A stretch of 17,252 nt of DNA from an uncultured Acetatifactor sp. (GCA_910586515.1 CAJUGL010000066.1:1-17252); one strand, 5' to 3'. Counted from the stretch's first letter, positions 1-8,460 are shown. Translations and numbers: made by a program. Notes: generated from the sequence alone by a model not told the origin.

Positions 1-2
1 GC

Positions 3-725
3 AAGGCCAGGATTCTGAAGAATCTGAACTTCCTGGTAAGCAAGGAGAAGATCACCCAGGAGAAGGCAGACGCCATCTCCGCCAAGATCGCCACAGGCCT
101 TAAGGATATCTGCACGGACTGCGACCTGGTGATCGAGGTTGCTCCCGAGAATATGCAGATCAAGAAGACCACTTTCAAAGAGCTGCAGGAGATCGTGAAG
201 CCCGAGTGCATTTTTGCCACCAATACATCATCCCTGTCCATCACCGAGATCGGCGCAGGACTTGACAGACCCATGATCGGCATGCACTTCTTCAATCCCG
301 CAGACAGGATGAAGCTGGTTGAGGTTATCGCAGGTGCAAACACCCCTGCAGACCTGGTGGAGAAGATCAAGAACATTTCCACAGAGATCGGCAAGACTCC
401 CGTAGAAGTGAAGGAAGCTCCCGGATTCGTGGTAAACAGGATTCTGATTCCCATGATCAACGAAGCCATCGGCATTTACGCAGAGGGCATTGCCAGTGTG
501 GAAGATATCGACACAGCCATGAAGCTTGGCGCATCCCATCCCATGGGACCTCTGGCTCTGGGCGACCTGGTAGGCCTGGACATTGTGCTTGCCATTATGG
601 AAGTACTGCAGAATGAGACCGGCGATCCCAAGTATCGTCCTCATCCCCTGCTGCGCAAGATGGTTCGCGCAGGCAAACTGGGCAAGAAGACCGGCGTGGG
701 CTTCTATGACTACAGCAAGAAATAA
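3..725 (+). CDS. hbd: 3-hydroxybutyryl-CoA dehydrogenase, 5' end outside window
   Basis: It reduces acetoacetyl-CoA to 3-hydroxybutyryl-CoA with NAD(P)H in the cytoplasmic butyrate pathway. The reading frame is open from base 3, giving 240 residues. The clostridial enzyme is about 280 residues, so roughly 40 are missing, including the N-terminal Rossmann GxGxxG. Visible family signatures are NTSSLSITE, GMHFFNP (catalytic His), APGFVVNRILIPMINEA (conserved Asn) and the C-terminal GKKTGVGFYDYSKK, close to C. acetobutylicum Hbd as I recall it. The GTG at 129 lies inside the frame and is not the start. The bcd and etf genes follow on the same strand after a 176-bp spacer. A related 3-hydroxyacyl-CoA dehydrogenase of fatty acid oxidation is the alternative, but the neighbours favour butyrate synthesis. 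Confidence 0.95.
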   Translation, partial: KARILKNLNFLVSKEKITQEKADAISAKIATGLKDICTDCDLVIEVAPENMQIKKTTFKELQEIVKPECIFATNTSSLSITEIGAGLDRPMIGMHFFNPADRMKLVEVIAGANTPADLVEKIKNISTEIGKTPVEVKEAPGFVVNRILIPMINEAIGIYAEGIASVEDIDTAMKLGASHPMGPLALGDLVGLDIVLAIMEVLQNETGDPKYRPHPLLRKMVRAGKLGKKTGVGFYDYSKK

Positions 726-901
726 AATCTGCTGTGGGCATCCGGCCTGACCGGAGCATGGGCTGTGAAAAAGAATACGGAACCGGAACCCCTTCCGGGT
801 ACCGGGCGGGACAGAGAAATGAATGGAGGAGCGGCGGATGCACGGATTGTCGCCGTGTGTCTGCCGATACTTAGACAAAGATAGATGGAGGAATGGTAAT
901 C

Positions 902-2053
902 ATGGATTTTATGTTACGAAAAGAACATGAAATGGCGCGCACCCTGTTCAGGGAGTTTGCCGAAAAAGAAGTAAAGCCTCTGGCTCAGGAGGTGGATGAA
1001 ACAGAGGAATTCCCCAGAGGAACCGTGGAGAAGATGGCGAAGAACGGATTCCTGGGCATTCCCGTTCCCAAGGAGTACGGCGGACAGGGCTGCGATCCTC
1101 TTACCTACGCAATGTGCGTGGAAGAGCTTTCCAAGGTCTGCGGTACCACAGGCGTTATTGTTTCCGCACATACTTCCCTGTGCTGCGATCCAATCATGAC
1201 CTTCGGTACGGAAGAACAGAAGCAGAAATATCTGGTACCCCTGGCAAAGGGTGAGAAACTGGGCGCATTCGGCCTCACTGAGCCCGGAGCAGGAACGGAC
1301 GCCCAGGGACAGCAGACCAAGGCCGTGGCGGACGGAGACGACTACATCATCAACGGATCCAAGATCTTCATTACCAACGGTAAGGAAGCTGACGTGTATG
1401 TCATTTTTGCCGTTACCGGCGTGATCGAGAAGAGGGGCAGAAAGATCAAGGAGATCACCTCCTTTATCGTAGAGAAGGGAACACCCGGATTTACCTTCGG
1501 AACCAAGGAGAAGAAGATGGGTATCCGCGGATCTTCCACATATGAGCTGATCTTCACGGACTGCCGCGTTCCCAAGGAGAATATGCTGGGCAAACTGGGC
1601 CAGGGCTTCAAGATTGCCATGCATACCCTGGACGGCGGACGTATCGGTATCGCCGCGCAGGCTCTGGGCATTGCTGAGGGCGCTTTGGAGAGAACCGTTG
1701 CCTACACCAAGGAGAGGAAGCAGTTCGGCAAGCCTATCGCGGCTCTGCAGAATACTCAGTTCCAGCTGGCTGATATGGCTACCAAGGTACAGGCTGCGCA
1801 GCTTCTGGTTTACAAGGCAGCCATGGCCAAGGCTACCCAGAAGGAATACGGCTTTGAGGCTGCTCAGGCGAAGCTCTATGCAGCAGAGGTTGCCATGGAA
1901 GTTACCACCAAGGCTGTTCAGCTGCACGGCGGCTACGGCTACACAAGAGAGTACGATGTGGAGCGCATGATGCGCGATGCCAAGATCACGGAGATCTACG
2001 AAGGCACCAGCGAAGTCCAGAGGATGGTCATCAGCGCTGCGCTTTTGAAGTAA
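902..2053 (+). CDS. bcd: butyryl-CoA dehydrogenase (short-chain acyl-CoA dehydrogenase)
   Basis: This FAD enzyme reduces crotonyl-CoA to butyryl-CoA. In Clostridia it works in complex with EtfAB, often coupled to ferredoxin reduction by electron bifurcation; that coupling is inferred here. The protein has 383 residues, against 379 in C. acetobutylicum. Visible motifs are VEELSKVCGTTGV, GAFGLTEPGAGTD (flavin and substrate region), DGGRIGIAAQALGIAEGA, QLHGGYGYTREY and the C-terminal IYEGTSEVQ. The Glu at residue 367 of that last motif is the expected catalytic base. The start is placed at ATG 902 because GGAGG at 887-891 is 10 bases upstream. The in-frame ATG at 893 is only one base from that site. 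It lies between hbd and etfB in one operon. Confidence 0.96.
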   Translation: MDFMLRKEHEMARTLFREFAEKEVKPLAQEVDETEEFPRGTVEKMAKNGFLGIPVPKEYGGQGCDPLTYAMCVEELSKVCGTTGVIVSAHTSLCCDPIMTFGTEEQKQKYLVPLAKGEKLGAFGLTEPGAGTDAQGQQTKAVADGDDYIINGSKIFITNGKEADVYVIFAVTGVIEKRGRKIKEITSFIVEKGTPGFTFGTKEKKMGIRGSSTYELIFTDCRVPKENMLGKLGQGFKIAMHTLDGGRIGIAAQALGIAEGALERTVAYTKERKQFGKPIAALQNTQFQLADMATKVQAAQLLVYKAAMAKATQKEYGFEAAQAKLYAAEVAMEVTTKAVQLHGGYGYTREYDVERMMRDAKITEIYEGTSEVQRMVISAALLK

Positions 2054-2181
2054 GCGGCAGGATTTCCTGATTTTCGCGGTAAAGCCTGCGGTTTGTTCCG
2101 GGCGGAAGGCGTGAACCGGCCCGGGCAGCGGATGCGGCGGATAACCAAGTATAGAAAAAGAATATAAGGAGTGAAAATACA

Positions 2182-2964
2182 ATGAAAGTTGTTGTTTGTA
2201 TTAAGCAGGTTCCCGATACCAAGGGCGGCGTGAAGTTCAATCCCGACGGTACTCTGGACAGAGCTGCCATGATGACCATTATGAATCCTGACGACAAGGC
2301 GGGCCTGGAGGCAGCGCTTCGCCTGAAGGATCAGTACGGCGCGGAAGTAACCGTTCTGACCATGGGTCTTCCCAAGGCAGAGGATGTGCTTCGGGAGGCA
2401 ATGGCCATGGGTGCGGACAAGGGCGTTCTGGTGACAGACAGAGTCCTGGGCGGCGCAGATACATGGGCTACTTCCCAGACACTGGCAGGCGCGCTGCGCA
2501 ATATGGAATATGACCTGATCATCACCGGACGTCAGGCAATTGACGGCGATACCGCCCAGGTAGGCCCTCAGATTTCCGAGCATCTGAACATTCCGGTTAT
2601 CTCCTATGCACAGAATCTGAAGATCGAAGGCGACAGCGTTATCGTAGAGCGTCAGTATGACGACAGATATCATGTGCTGAAGGCCAAGATGCCCTGCCTG
2701 ATCACAGCTCTGGCAGAACTCAACGAACCCAGATACATGACACCCGGCGGAATCTTCGATGCCTGCAAGGCAGAGATCACCGTATGGGGCAGAAATGATC
2801 TGAAGGATGTGGAAGATTCCAACCTGGGATTAAAGGGTTCACCCACCCAGATTGCAAAGGCATCCGATAAGGTGAGAAAGGGAGCCGGCGAGAAGGTTAC
2901 CCTTGATCCCGCAGAGGCAGTTGACTACATTGTTGACAAGCTGAAAGTGAAGCATGTAATCTAA
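2182..2964 (+). CDS. etfB: electron transfer flavoprotein subunit beta
   Basis: EtfB is one half of the flavoprotein heterodimer that passes electrons to butyryl-CoA dehydrogenase. The 260-residue length fits the family. It starts with the typical MKVVVCIKQVPDT and contains GLEAALRLKD, VLTMGLPKAEDVLREAMAMGAD, IITGRQAIDGDTAQVGPQ (the nucleotide-binding stretch) and PCLITALAELNEPRYM. AAGGAG at 2166-2171 precedes the ATG by 10 bases. It is followed by etfA after about 106 bp. Being next to bcd rather than fix genes points to the butyrate-type, probably bifurcating, complex. That assignment is inferred, not shown by a unique residue. Confidence 0.96.
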   Translation: MKVVVCIKQVPDTKGGVKFNPDGTLDRAAMMTIMNPDDKAGLEAALRLKDQYGAEVTVLTMGLPKAEDVLREAMAMGADKGVLVTDRVLGGADTWATSQTLAGALRNMEYDLIITGRQAIDGDTAQVGPQISEHLNIPVISYAQNLKIEGDSVIVERQYDDRYHVLKAKMPCLITALAELNEPRYMTPGGIFDACKAEITVWGRNDLKDVEDSNLGLKGSPTQIAKASDKVRKGAGEKVTLDPAEAVDYIVDKLKVKHVI

Positions 2965-3070
2965 GCTGAAAATCATAAGATCAAACAGCAACCGCCCGTA
3001 CTTTCGTGCAGAGGCGGACCGCGCACTGGATATGCGCATTGCGGAACTAAAATTAGGAGGAAGAGTAAGC

Positions 3071-4117
3071 ATGAACTTAGAAGAATATAAGGGCGTATAT
3101 GTCTTCGCGCAGCAGGTGGACAATATCGTCAACAGCATTGCTTTTGAACTGATCGGCAAAGGCAAGGATCTGGCAGCGGATCTGGGCACCGAAGTGACTG
3201 CTGTTCTGGTAGGCAGCGGCGTAAAAGGCTTGGCGGATGAACTGGCCGAGTACGGCGCAGACAAAGTTATCGTGGTGGACGATCCCGAACTGAAGGAATA
3301 CAGGACAGAGCCCTATGCCCATGCCCTGGCATCCGTGATCAACGAGTACAAGCCGGAGATTTTCCTGGTAGGCGCCACAGCCATCGGACGTGACCTTGGC
3401 CCCCGTGTTTCCGCAAGGATTCACACAGGTCTGACAGCAGACTGTACCCAGCTTGACATCGGGGATTTCCCTTTGAATCCCATTCCGGGCAAGGAGCAGA
3501 AGCACAATCAGCTGCTGATGACCCGTCCGGCTTTCGGCGGCAATACCATCGCTACCATTGCCTGCCCTGATTTCCGTCCTCAGATGGCCACCGTACGCCC
3601 CGGCGTTATGCAGAAAAAGGAGAAGCAGGCAGGCGTGAAGGCCAATGTAATCGAGTTTAATCCCGGATTCACTCCCAACCAGAATTACGTGGAGATTCTG
3701 GAAGTAGTGAAGGCCGTTTCCGAGACAGTGGATATCATGGATGCGAAGATTCTGGTATCCGGCGGCCGTGGAATGGGCAGCTCCGAAAACTTCAAGATGC
3801 TGGAAGAGCTGGCGGAAGTCATCGGCGGTACCGTAAGCTGCTCCCGTGCAGTGGTTGACGCAGGCTGGAAGCCCAAGGATCTGCAGGTAGGCCAGACCGG
3901 AAAGACCGTTCGCCCTAATGTGTACTTTGCCATCGGTATCTCCGGTGCCATTCAGCATCTGGCAGGCATGGAGGAATCCGATATCATCATTGCCATCAAT
4001 AAGGACGACACAGCTCCCATCTTTGACGTGGCTGATTTCGGTCTGGTAGGTGATCTGAACAAGATCGTTCCCGCCCTCACGGAGAAGCTCCGCGCAGAGA
4101 TGGCTGCGAAGAACTAA
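3071..4117 (+). CDS. etfA: electron transfer flavoprotein subunit alpha
   Basis: EtfA pairs with EtfB and carries FAD in its C-terminal domain. The protein has 348 residues. The N-terminal half is the Etf Rossmann-like domain (MNLEEYKGVYVFAQQ, then FLVGATAIGRDLGPRVSARI and GLTADCTQLDI). The C-terminal FAD domain shows SGGRGMGSSENF, VVDAGWKPKDLQVGQTGK, YFAIGISGAIQHLAGM and INKDDTAPIFDVADFGLVGDL. The start is ATG 3071, preceded by AGGAGG within 3055-3060. An in-frame ATG at 3032 would add 13 unrelated residues and lacks that site. This is the last gene of the butyrate operon, and a terminator follows at 4211-4262. Confidence 0.96.
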   Translation: MNLEEYKGVYVFAQQVDNIVNSIAFELIGKGKDLAADLGTEVTAVLVGSGVKGLADELAEYGADKVIVVDDPELKEYRTEPYAHALASVINEYKPEIFLVGATAIGRDLGPRVSARIHTGLTADCTQLDIGDFPLNPIPGKEQKHNQLLMTRPAFGGNTIATIACPDFRPQMATVRPGVMQKKEKQAGVKANVIEFNPGFTPNQNYVEILEVVKAVSETVDIMDAKILVSGGRGMGSSENFKMLEELAEVIGGTVSCSRAVVDAGWKPKDLQVGQTGKTVRPNVYFAIGISGAIQHLAGMEESDIIIAINKDDTAPIFDVADFGLVGDLNKIVPALTEKLRAEMAAKN

Positions 4118-4210
4118 TTGCGGCAGAACGGATAAAAAAAGAGGTTTTAAAGTATATAAACAGCGGATATTGTGTAAAGATGCGGAAGTAAGATACAGAA
4201 TCTGCAGGAG

Positions 4211-4262
4211 AACTCCCATAGATCGAAACAAAATAATTTGTGAGATTTGTGGGAGTTTTTTT
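4211..4262 (+). terminator. intrinsic terminator of the hbd-bcd-etfBA operon
   Basis: AACTCCCA (4211-4218) pairs perfectly with TGGGAGTT (4250-4257). Inside it, ACAAA (4228-4232) pairs with TTTGT (4237-4241) around a 4-base loop. The last two bases of the outer stem begin a run of seven T (4256-4262). It lies 93 bp after the etfA stop and ahead of the next promoter, as expected for the operon end. Confidence 0.85.
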
Positions 4263-4300
4263 GTACCTAAGATATTTACAAAATAGATACATCCTGTTTA

Positions 4301-4329
4301 TTGCCATTTCAGGAGGTATCCTGTAAAAT
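4301..4329 (+). promoter_or_regulatory. candidate sigma-A promoter for the YkgJ-type gene
   Basis: TTGCCA at 4301-4306 and TAAAAT at 4324-4329 are separated by exactly 17 bp. They lie after the upstream terminator and about 55 bp ahead of the ATG at 4385. Judged by motif only. Confidence 0.5.
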
Positions 4330-4384
4330 AATAGCGTCGACAATAATGACGATGGGATGCAGAAAAACAGGGGTGGGGATTGCG

Positions 4385-5083
4385 ATGAAACGAAATGTCT
4401 CTCTTGCGGAGATTTCCGACGGACGGCTGTACAGGGGCAATGATATGGTGAAGGCGGACTGCCATGGCTGCAGGGGCTGCCACAAATGCTGCACGGGGAT
4501 GGGAAACTCCGTGGTATTGGACCCCTGTGATGTGTATCGTATGCAGCAGGGACTGGGAAAGGGACTGCCGGAGCTGTTGGCGGAGGGCATGGCAGAGCTG
4601 AATGTGGCGGACGGTGTTGTGCTGCCCAATCTGAAGATGACAGGCAGGGAGGAAAGGTGTGTATTTCTGAATGAGGAGGGACGCTGCAGCATTCACAGTG
4701 CCCGTCCGGGAATCTGCAGGCTGTTTCCTCTGGGAAGGTATTACCAGGACGGTGTTTTCGACGATTTTCGGTATTTTCTGCAGGTGAATGAATGTCCGGC
4801 CGCCAACCGGTCCAAAATAAAGATAAGTAAATGGATAGACACGCCGGAACAGGGCAGAAATCATGACTTCCTGTGCAGGTGGCATGGGCTGCTGAACCAT
4901 CTGGAAGAGCAGGTGGCGGGCAGGGAGGACAGCCAGGCGGCAAAGCAGATAAATCTGCTGATGCTGCGGACTTTTTTTATGGATCATTATGACACGGAAA
5001 GGAATTTTTACCAGCAATTTGAACAGAGGGCGGCTGCTTTCGAGACAGCTGTGCCGCAGTTATCGGACAAATATTCTGAATAA
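4385..5083 (+). CDS. YkgJ/UPF0153-type cysteine-cluster protein
   Basis: This 232-residue protein belongs to the putative zinc- or iron-chelating CxxCxxCC family. The precise function is unknown. Visible cysteines are C26, C29, C32, C35 and C36 (CHGCRGCHKCC), an N-terminal cluster one CxxC step longer than the family motif. C92, then CSIHSARPGICRLFPLGR (C101, H104, C111) is the second conserved block, followed by C137. These could ligate a metal or an Fe-S cluster. There is no signal peptide or membrane segment, so a cytoplasmic protein is expected. The start at 4385 is chosen because GGGTGGGGA at 4371-4379 precedes it. The frame is open upstream to 4301 but lacks family-like sequence there. 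It is a single-gene unit with its own promoter. Confidence 0.8.
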   Translation: MKRNVSLAEISDGRLYRGNDMVKADCHGCRGCHKCCTGMGNSVVLDPCDVYRMQQGLGKGLPELLAEGMAELNVADGVVLPNLKMTGREERCVFLNEEGRCSIHSARPGICRLFPLGRYYQDGVFDDFRYFLQVNECPAANRSKIKISKWIDTPEQGRNHDFLCRWHGLLNHLEEQVAGREDSQAAKQINLLMLRTFFMDHYDTERNFYQQFEQRAAAFETAVPQLSDKYSE

Positions 5084-5129
5084 AAAGCGCGTTGTACAAG
5101 TATACTGTATTGCAGGAGCGCATTCCGTG

Positions 5130-5370
5130 GAAACGGAACCCGGACGGGGATGCCGGGATTAACAGGGCAGGCATCCCGGGATAAGCGGGGAGACGGAACC
5201 CGGGCGGGGATGCCGGGATTAACAGGGCAGGCATTCCGGAATAAGCGGGGAGACGGAACCCGGGCGGGATACTGAGATTAACAGGGCAGGCATCCCGGAA
5301 TAAGCGGGGAGACAGAACCCGGACGGGGATGCCGGGATTAACAGGGCGGGTTTTTCGGGACAGGCCGGGA
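5130..5370. repeat. four-copy tandem repeat, 60-bp unit
   Basis: Units start at 5130, 5190, 5250 and 5309 (periods 60, 60 and 59 bp; the fourth copy diverges at its end). Copies 1 and 2 differ at 4 of 60 positions. An ATTAACAGGGC core is invariant at 5158, 5218, 5277 and 5337. Unit 1 contains an 8-bp inverted repeat, GGGATGCC (5147-5154) with GGCATCCC (5170-5177), around a 15-base loop. Unit 2 keeps it with one wobble; units 3 and 4 lose it. The repeats fill most of the gap between the YkgJ-type gene and the carboxypeptidase gene. I see no clear promoter in the remainder (5084-5129 and 5371-5408). Confidence 0.9.
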
Positions 5371-5408
5371 GATCCGGATAAAATCGAAAGAAGGGAATCA
5401 GAAGATAG

Positions 5409-6599
5409 ATGGAGACGGAACAGGAACGCCAGATCCGCAGAAGAAAACGGATTGAGGAGATGAGAAAGGCAAAGAGACGAGCGGAATTACTGCAGAAATG
5501 GGGAATACCGGCCCTGGTAGCTGTGGTGGTACTGACAGGCGGAGCAGGGGCAGCCGCGTTTTTCGGCAATCGGGAAGATGTGAGGCAGGAGACAGATGCG
5601 GACAGAGAGACGGAAGAATCCCCTGCCGTGGGCCAGGGGGGCGGAGTCGGGCCGGGGACGGAGATGCTGTCGGAATCTTCAGGGGAACCGGATGCCGTGC
5701 CCATAAACGATTCCGCATCTGCTGCAGAGGAGGCGATGGCTGAAGGGGAGGCTGTGCAGGTGCCCCGGGGGGCGATTCTGCAGATACCGGAGACCCATGA
5801 CAGAGCAGCCATTGTGGGGTTTGACGATACCCTGGCCAGTGAGTACGGTATTCTGATAGATGTGGAGGAAAATAACGTATTGGCCCAGAAAGCCGCCTGG
5901 GACAGAATGAATCCGGCTTCCATGACCAAGATATTGACAGTGTTGGTAGCGGCAGAGAAGCTCACGGAAGAAGATATGGACAAAAAGGTGCCGATTACGA
6001 TTGATATTACCGATTACTGCTATTCCAACGGGTGCAGTATCACAGGGTATGCGCTGGACGAGATGGCAACGGTGAGAGATTTATTCTATGGAACGATACT
6101 GCCTTCAGGGGCAGATTCCGCTCTGGCGCTGGCCAAGTATGTGGCGGGATCCCATGAGGCGTTTACGGATATGATGAATGAAAAACTGGCCGAACTTGGC
6201 CTGGCAGGAACTTCCCATTTCACCAACTGCGTGGGGCTGTATGACGAAGAACATTATACCACGGCCTACGATATGGCAGTAATGCTGAAAGCGGCAGCGG
6301 ACAATGCACTGTGTCGGGAAGTATTATCGGCGCATACCTACAGTACGGTTCCCACGGAACAGAATCCGGAAGGGCTGCTGGTTTCGAATTGGTTTCTGCG
6401 CAGAATTGAGGATCGGGATACCCATGGGGAGGTGCTGTGCGGCAAAACCGGTTTTGTGAATGAGTCCGGCAGCTGCGCGGCCAGTTTGAGCATAGGCAAT
6501 GACGGAAAAGAATATATATGCGTTACGGCCGCTTCCAGCAGCTCCTGGAAGTGTATTGCAGACCAGGTGGAACTGTACCAGCGTTTTCTGCCGGAATGA
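5409..6599 (+). CDS. D-alanyl-D-alanine carboxypeptidase (low-mass penicillin-binding protein), membrane-anchored
   Basis: This serine peptidase trims the terminal D-Ala of peptidoglycan stem peptides outside the membrane (peptidase S11 type). The 396 residues comprise a basic cytoplasmic N-terminus (about 1-30), one transmembrane helix (about 32-52), an acidic low-complexity linker (about 55-115), and the catalytic domain. SMTK at 171-174 holds the nucleophile Ser171 and Lys174. The second motif reads SGAD at 233-236, where SGN is the textbook form. KTG is at 346-348. No C-terminal amphipathic anchor domain is evident, so the N-terminal helix probably tethers the enzyme. The ATG at 5409 has only a weak upstream AGAAGGGA. 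DacF or DacB relatedness is possible but I do not assign a symbol. Confidence 0.87.
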   Translation: METEQERQIRRRKRIEEMRKAKRRAELLQKWGIPALVAVVVLTGGAGAAAFFGNREDVRQETDADRETEESPAVGQGGGVGPGTEMLSESSGEPDAVPINDSASAAEEAMAEGEAVQVPRGAILQIPETHDRAAIVGFDDTLASEYGILIDVEENNVLAQKAAWDRMNPASMTKILTVLVAAEKLTEEDMDKKVPITIDITDYCYSNGCSITGYALDEMATVRDLFYGTILPSGADSALALAKYVAGSHEAFTDMMNEKLAELGLAGTSHFTNCVGLYDEEHYTTAYDMAVMLKAAADNALCREVLSAHTYSTVPTEQNPEGLLVSNWFLRRIEDRDTHGEVLCGKTGFVNESGSCAASLSIGNDGKEYICVTAASSSSWKCIADQVELYQRFLPE

Positions 6600-6610
6600 A
6601 CAGAAAACGC
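6581..6610. other. perfect hairpin spanning the carboxypeptidase stop codon
   Basis: GCGTTTTCTG (6581-6590) pairs with CAGAAAACGC (6601-6610) over 10 bp around a 10-base loop that contains the TGA stop. It sits between convergent genes, with the sdaAA stop at 6640. No T-run follows on either strand. It could be a rho-independent-like end or an mRNA 3' stabiliser. Confidence 0.45.
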
Positions 6611-6639
6611 CGGGTTATGATTCATTGGTTTTATCCTGT

Positions 6640-7509
6640 TCAGAAGGTCTTTAAGCCATCCCTGAAGGCAATGCCGGTTGGCGTTGCCGCAAGTCCTCCT
6701 TTACCGGTTTCCTTCAGATCCTCAGGCAGCATGCGGCCTATGCTCCTCATGGCGTCAAATACTTCGTCGGGGGGGATTTTGCTGCGGATGCCTGCGCAGG
6801 CAAGGTCAGCGGAAGTCAGGGCGTTTACGGCGCCGATAACGTTTCTTTTTACGCAGGGTACTTCCACAAGTCCTGCAACCGGGTCGCAGGCCAGCCCCAG
6901 CAGATTTTTCATGGCCAGAGCAGAGGCGTGTGCAATGGTTTCCGCATCGCAGCCCAAAAGGAAGGCCACACCTCCGGCAGCCATAGCGGAGGCTGCGCCG
7001 ATCTCGGCCTGGCAGCCGCCTGCCGCACCGGAAACGGAAGCTCTCTGGGCGATAATGCCGCCGATACCGGCACTGACATAAAGGGCTTTTGCCATCATCT
7101 GAGGAGAATAGCCTTTCTCCTGCTCAAGGGAGAGGAAAACGGCAGGAAGCACGCCGCAGGACCCGGCGGTGGGCGCGGCCACAATACGTTTCATGCAGGC
7201 GTTGGACTCGCCCATTTTGATGGCTTTTTCCATAACAAGGCCAAGAAATTCTCCGCAGAGCATAGCTCCGTTTTTCCGGGCGCTGGCAACTTTCTCGCCG
7301 TCCCGGCCCACCAGCCCGCTGGCGGAAGAAAGGGAAGGGTCATAGGAGGCGTCTGCGTTCCGCATGGCTTCATACATTTCCTGCATGCGTTGAAAGGCGG
7401 CTTCTTCCGTGATCTCCATTTCCCGGCAGTCGTTGTCCCGGACAATTTCCCAGAAACTTTTTCCTGTGTCTTTTTCTAATTTTATTATTTCCTGAAATGA
7501 TTGATACAT
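6640..7509 (-). CDS. sdaAA: L-serine dehydratase, iron-sulfur-dependent, alpha subunit
   Basis: It catalyses L-serine to pyruvate and ammonia with a 4Fe-4S cluster, in a heterodimer with the beta subunit encoded just upstream. The 289-residue length is typical of the split Gram-positive enzyme. Family blocks are APTAGSCGVLPA (112-123), GGCQAEIGAASAMAAGG (164-180), GLACDPVAGLVEVPCVKRN (205-223) and ATPTGIAFRDGL near the C-terminus. Cys166, Cys208 and Cys219 match the three cluster-ligand positions of the family. GGGAGG lies just ahead of the ATG. A 29-bp gap to the beta-subunit gene indicates one operon. Confidence 0.95.
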   Translation of the reverse strand: MYQSFQEIIKLEKDTGKSFWEIVRDNDCREMEITEEAAFQRMQEMYEAMRNADASYDPSLSSASGLVGRDGEKVASARKNGAMLCGEFLGLVMEKAIKMGESNACMKRIVAAPTAGSCGVLPAVFLSLEQEKGYSPQMMAKALYVSAGIGGIIAQRASVSGAAGGCQAEIGAASAMAAGGVAFLLGCDAETIAHASALAMKNLLGLACDPVAGLVEVPCVKRNVIGAVNALTSADLACAGIRSKIPPDEVFDAMRSIGRMLPEDLKETGKGGLAATPTGIAFRDGLKTF

Positions 7510-7538
7510 ATGATTCCTCCCAGTTTTCTATCGTCTGC

Positions 7539-8213
7539 CTATTCCGATTCCCTCTCCTGCAATCCCAAATAGGTGACTTTCAGTATGCCTTCCAGATGGG
7601 CCAGCCACCGGATGGCAGTTTCGGGCACTTCCTGGTCACACTCTAATACGATTACGGCATTTCCGCCCTTGGAGGAGCGATAAAGCTGCATGGTGGCAAT
7701 GTTGATGGATTTATGACTAAGCATAGAGGTAATTTCGGTCACATGACCGGGTTGGTCGAGATTGCTGACCACAAGAGTAGGATAATCGCCGGAGAAATTG
7801 GCCGGCAGTCCGTCAATCTCCGTGACCCGTATGGCTCCTCCGCCTACGGAGGCAGCAACAACCTCGATTTTGCGCTGGTCGTCTCCTTCCAGCAGAAGCT
7901 TTACCGAGTTGGGGTGTACATCTCCCAGGTCTATGCCGGACATGCAGTATTGCAGACCGGCGTTCTCGGCATGCAGAAAACTGTTCGCAATTCTGGTGTC
8001 ATCCACCGGGAAGCCCAGAAGCCCGGCAATCAATGCCCTGTCTGTTCCATGTCCTTTGCCGGTGGCCAGAAAAGAGCCATGGAAGAAGATGTCTGCCTTG
8101 CGCACCGGCGCACCCAGCAGTTTTCGGGCAATGTTTCCGATTTTTACGGCTCCCGCAGTATGGGAGCTGGAGGGGCCTACCATTACGGGGCCGATGATAT
8201 CAAATGAGTTCAT
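7539..8213 (-). CDS. sdaAB: L-serine dehydratase, iron-sulfur-dependent, beta subunit
   Basis: This is the partner of SdaAA in serine deamination. The 224 residues form two parts. The N-terminal beta-subunit domain has GPVMVGPSSSHTAG (residues 8-21), RKLLG and HGSFLATGKGHGTDRALIAG. The C-terminal ACT domain (about 144-216, YPTLVVSNLDQPGHVTEIT, then INIATMQLYRSSKGG) is a usual small-ligand sensing module; serine binding is inferred. The ATG at 8213 is preceded by GAGGA eight bases upstream on the minus strand. It is the first gene of the operon and is driven by the promoter at 8271-8299. Confidence 0.95.
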   Translation of the reverse strand: MNSFDIIGPVMVGPSSSHTAGAVKIGNIARKLLGAPVRKADIFFHGSFLATGKGHGTDRALIAGLLGFPVDDTRIANSFLHAENAGLQYCMSGIDLGDVHPNSVKLLLEGDDQRKIEVVAASVGGGAIRVTEIDGLPANFSGDYPTLVVSNLDQPGHVTEITSMLSHKSINIATMQLYRSSKGGNAVIVLECDQEVPETAIRWLAHLEGILKVTYLGLQERESE

Positions 8214-8270
8214 ACATTGAGTCCTCTTCAGGTGAAGCTGTGTGGCAGCTGACTTAACAGTGACATCTTT

Positions 8271-8299
8271 ACTATATATCAGTTTTGGCCAAATTGCAA
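8271..8299 (-). promoter_or_regulatory. sigma-A promoter of sdaAB-sdaAA
   Basis: Read on the minus strand, TTGCAA (8299-8294) and TATAGT (8276-8271) are separated by 17 bp, about 57 bp upstream of the sdaAB start. The argG promoter in this window has the same two hexamers and the same spacing. Confidence 0.7.
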
Positions 8300-8460
8300 T
8301 ATAATTGTATAGAGATGCAATTTTGACTTCGCGGATGGGAAGTCTTTTGTGAGACGGACATCTGAAATGAATATCCGGTACATTATAAATGTCTGGAATT
8401 ATTTCGAAAAACTGTATACGATAATATGGACTATATAACCCTTAAAGGAGGATATAGGAC

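Noticed and set aside
914..2182. Long minus-strand open frame antisense to bcd (a similar one lies antisense to etfA)
   Set aside because: It is a shadow of the codon bias on the coding strand; the plus-strand protein is unmistakable.
5130..5370. Possible CRISPR array
   Set aside because: The units are directly adjacent 60-bp copies with no unique spacers between short repeats, and no cas genes are near.
4977..5983. Minus-strand open frames over the 60-bp repeats reading as a 20-residue repeat protein
   Set aside because: The frames stay open because the unit is a multiple of three, they shift at the 59-bp copy, overlap real genes antisense and lack start signals.
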